NCBI GenBank assembly: GCA_900095095.1
Contig: FMBT01000149.1
Location: forward strand, 1-64,000
Origin: Fragilariopsis cylindrus CCMP1102
Taxonomy: Eukaryota > Bacillariophyta > Bacillariophyceae > Bacillariales > Bacillariaceae
Direction of reading: 5' to 3'
DNA: 64,000 bases
Shown: positions 62,127 to 64,000 of the stretch, in pieces
Numbering within the stretch: position 1 is the first letter of the stretch
Layout of the letters: each line of letters begins with the position of its first letter
Notes under the pieces: model-generated
What the model saw: the letters and a program-made list of their open reading frames with translations, nothing else
Databases searched by the model: none
What the model was told of the DNA's origin: nothing
Position numbers and translations under genes: made by a program

Positions 62127-63699
62127 TCGATGTACCAAATTGATTGTAACACTTTATTGATACCTGGAGAAGCAACAGTTTATTTTACGAAGCATAATAA
62201 TGTGCCATTTGAATGCAAAAGTAAGCCTCTTTGCAATCAAATGTCAACAAACGTCACCTTGTCACCTCATCAAAAGCCTCCAATAAGGTTCAAACCCATA
62301 TAAGGTGGTCGTACAGTTATTTTTTTGAATAGGCTATTTGAATAAGGTATATTTGCATGCCACGGACCTGGATGGACTAGATTAGCATTCAGTCACGAAA
62401 ATTTTTCTCTCACATCATCAATGATAAGATCACATCTTTAGTGTTGCCTTAACTACTGGTCTACTCTAATATCTCTAATATATCTGATATCTCTAATATA
62501 GTCTAATATAGTCTAATGTGGCAGTAGATCCCCAGGGTATGGCATAATTTTATTGAAAGTAAACATAGGTATTATTACTGAGCAGAAAAGAGTTTCCACC
62601 GAGACAAGGTGCACAATGATTTTTGGGACATTCAAGCAAAAATCAAGGATTAAATGATGCGCACAAACAGCTGTAACATGTATGGAGGCTACGTGACATC
62701 AGTTCTGCAGCATAGGGCAAAATGGCTGAAAGGCTGAAAAAAGTCTTCAAAGAAAAATGTCATTAAAAGTACATATCTCACCTCCTCGAAGAAAAAACTT
62801 GCAAGGCAGATTGTGACTAGAATCTTCTATGAATGATATCACATTCAACAATGATGATATCATGGATGAGGTCATCACCTAGGTACAAAAGCATACACCT
62901 TTGGTGAGATGGTATATATATAGTAGTAATAATTGGAACAGGTGCTTTACAAAAAAAGCACAGTTTCCATGGTATCAAAATTTGGAGTTTGACCAAAACA
63001 GTTTGCCAAATATGGTAGCAATATGTCAAGCTTTGTAAATTGAAGTTTGCAGCAGCAGCAGTAGCAGTGATGATGATTAGTGAGTTGGTATGTGTTATAT
63101 TGATATTCCCTGCTGTACTTAACAAATAGATATAATAAGAAAGAAAACTGACAAAAAGAGGTACATAGGCAGGTCTCTGGTAGAAGAAGAGAGTTGTCAG
63201 GCAAAATATGGCAGCAATATCAAGAAAATGTAGTAATGCTTGCTGGGTTAGTATATAATTATAAACAATGCTGGGCAAATAATGTAAAAATAATGCCTTG
63301 TCGTATCGTAAGAGATACAATGTAGAGCAAGTAAGTGTTTTTTTGTTTTGGAATTTATGAGTATGGAGAACTTTTGGACTATTTTTTACAATGAAGAGTA
63401 GCCATTTACCTTGCTGGTATTTCATGCGAAGCTTCAACAAACTCTGGATTTTTGCTTTTTCTGGTCAATAGTTGTAAGTGAGATTCAAAATTTATTCCTT
63501 GAAAGAACGATGGACAGACATTCCGCTGCCCACCGCCACAAAAAGGCTATAATATATTTCTCCTCACAAAATGCATCGCACACAAGAATAATCGTGATCT
63601 CAGATTTTCATTTTTATTGTCCTTAAGAAATTTAAATATTATAAATCCTTCTAAAGAAACAAAATCCAACAATCTTTCTCATCTCTTAATAGATAAACC
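62127..63699. other. Intergenic, no supported gene
   Basis: About 1.6 kb. A short tandem tract of TCTAATAT-like units lies at about 62463-62520. Open frames at 62817-63440 (-) are low in complexity and Tyr/Phe/Ile-rich, typical of shadow frames. The promoter of the edge gene probably lies at the right end. Confidence 0.45.
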
Positions 63700-64000
63700 A
63701 TGGAAGAAACAACAAAAACAAGTGAAACTGTTAGCAGCAACGAAAACGATGATGACGACGACGACGATTCGGAGATCAGTGATTTTGGATTCGCAACGTT
63801 GGATTTGACCGGGGTGGACTTTGGCGGGAACAGTGACGGCGACGGTGACGGCGACGGTGACGATGATGGTGGTGTTGCGAATCTTCTTTCTGATGAAAAC
63901 GTAGGCGCATTGGAAATTAAGCATCGACCATTTATGAAAGTCGGGAAGTCAAAGTTGTCGGGATCAACAACATCAATAAAAACTGTTAGCAGCAACGAAA
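63700..64000 (+). CDS. Start of an acidic protein, cut by the right edge
   Basis: Open from ATG at 63700 to the edge with no stop (100 codons). The start is MEETTKTSETVSSNENDD, then an Asp run, ISDFGFATLDLTGVDFGG, an (Asp-Gly)n run, and KHRPFMKVGKSKLSGS. A nucleotide repeat (ACTGTTAGCAGCAACGAAA) occurs at about 63727 and again at the edge, encoding TVSSNE twice. No family can be assigned from this part. Confidence 0.6.
   Translation, partial: MEETTKTSETVSSNENDDDDDDDSEISDFGFATLDLTGVDFGGNSDGDGDGDGDDDGGVANLLSDENVGALEIKHRPFMKVGKSKLSGSTTSIKTVSSNE

Noticed and set aside
62280-62300. A GGTTCAAACCC box suggesting a tRNA
   Set aside because: The flanking bases do not form a T stem, and no A box or acceptor stem is found at the right distance.
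62817-63440. 207-residue minus-strand frame
   Set aside because: Strongly Tyr/Phe/Ile/Leu-rich low-complexity translation typical of AT-rich non-coding DNA.

Overview
The window is nuclear DNA of a eukaryotic alga, most likely a diatom. The evidence is: AT-rich sequence; compact genes with 0 to 5 short GT-AG introns (about 60 to 240 bases); a secreted protein rich in PT/PS repeats of the kind common in diatoms; a presequence with an A-S-S-F cleavage motif like that of secondary plastids; and a lumen-type twin-arginine presequence. No rRNA, tRNA, CRISPR, intact transposon or virus-like element was recognised. The assignment to diatoms is inference; the species is not resolved.

Layout. 1-5872 (-) is the N-terminal part of a giant BEACH-family protein running off the left edge. 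6422-8264 (+) is an aldo/keto-reductase-fold protein, 8629-9846 (-) a phospholipid scramblase, 11215-11867 (-) a small membrane protein, 12384-13168 (+) the COPII GTPase SAR1, 13988-15511 (-) the autophagy protease ATG4, 16085-18124 (-) a PARN-type deadenylase, 18487-19161 (+) EMC8/9, and 19306-22020 (-) a membrane protein that appears to carry a cytosolic RRM. 23322-25072 (-) is unknown. A 2.7-kb gene-poor stretch holds a perfect hairpin. 27736-31805 (-) is RRP12, 32805-35313 (-) a plastid-type UDP-sugar pyrophosphorylase, 35989-38147 (-) an AAAP amino-acid transporter, 38727-41009 (+) a secreted Cys-rich repeat protein, and 41367-42052 (-) an LSM protein (NAA38-like). 42459-45106 (+) is a TPR-sulfotransferase ending in KDEL, 45755-47628 (+) a rhomboid protease, 48266-48556 (-) a small membrane protein, and 49178-50403 (+) and 53775-55132 (+) mitochondrial carriers. 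50665-51825 (-) is an unknown secreted protein, 52443-53381 (-) EMG1/Nep1, 55328-55639 (+) a small Cys protein, 55819-60626 (-) a long coiled-coil protein, 61297-62126 (+) Rheb, and 63700 to the right edge (+) an acidic protein start.

The genes are not an operon. Loose themes are membrane traffic and ER (SAR1, EMC8/9, KDEL sulfotransferase, scramblase, BEACH), autophagy/TOR (ATG4, Rheb), ribosome assembly (RRP12, EMG1) and RNA turnover (PARN).

Reading caveat: about ten genes change frame inside conserved domains, with no intron to explain it. Nearly every break is cured by adding one base, often to a run of four A or T. This looks like homopolymer undercalling in the assembly, not gene decay, so spans below cover the whole gene and proteins should be re-derived from corrected sequence or RNA.
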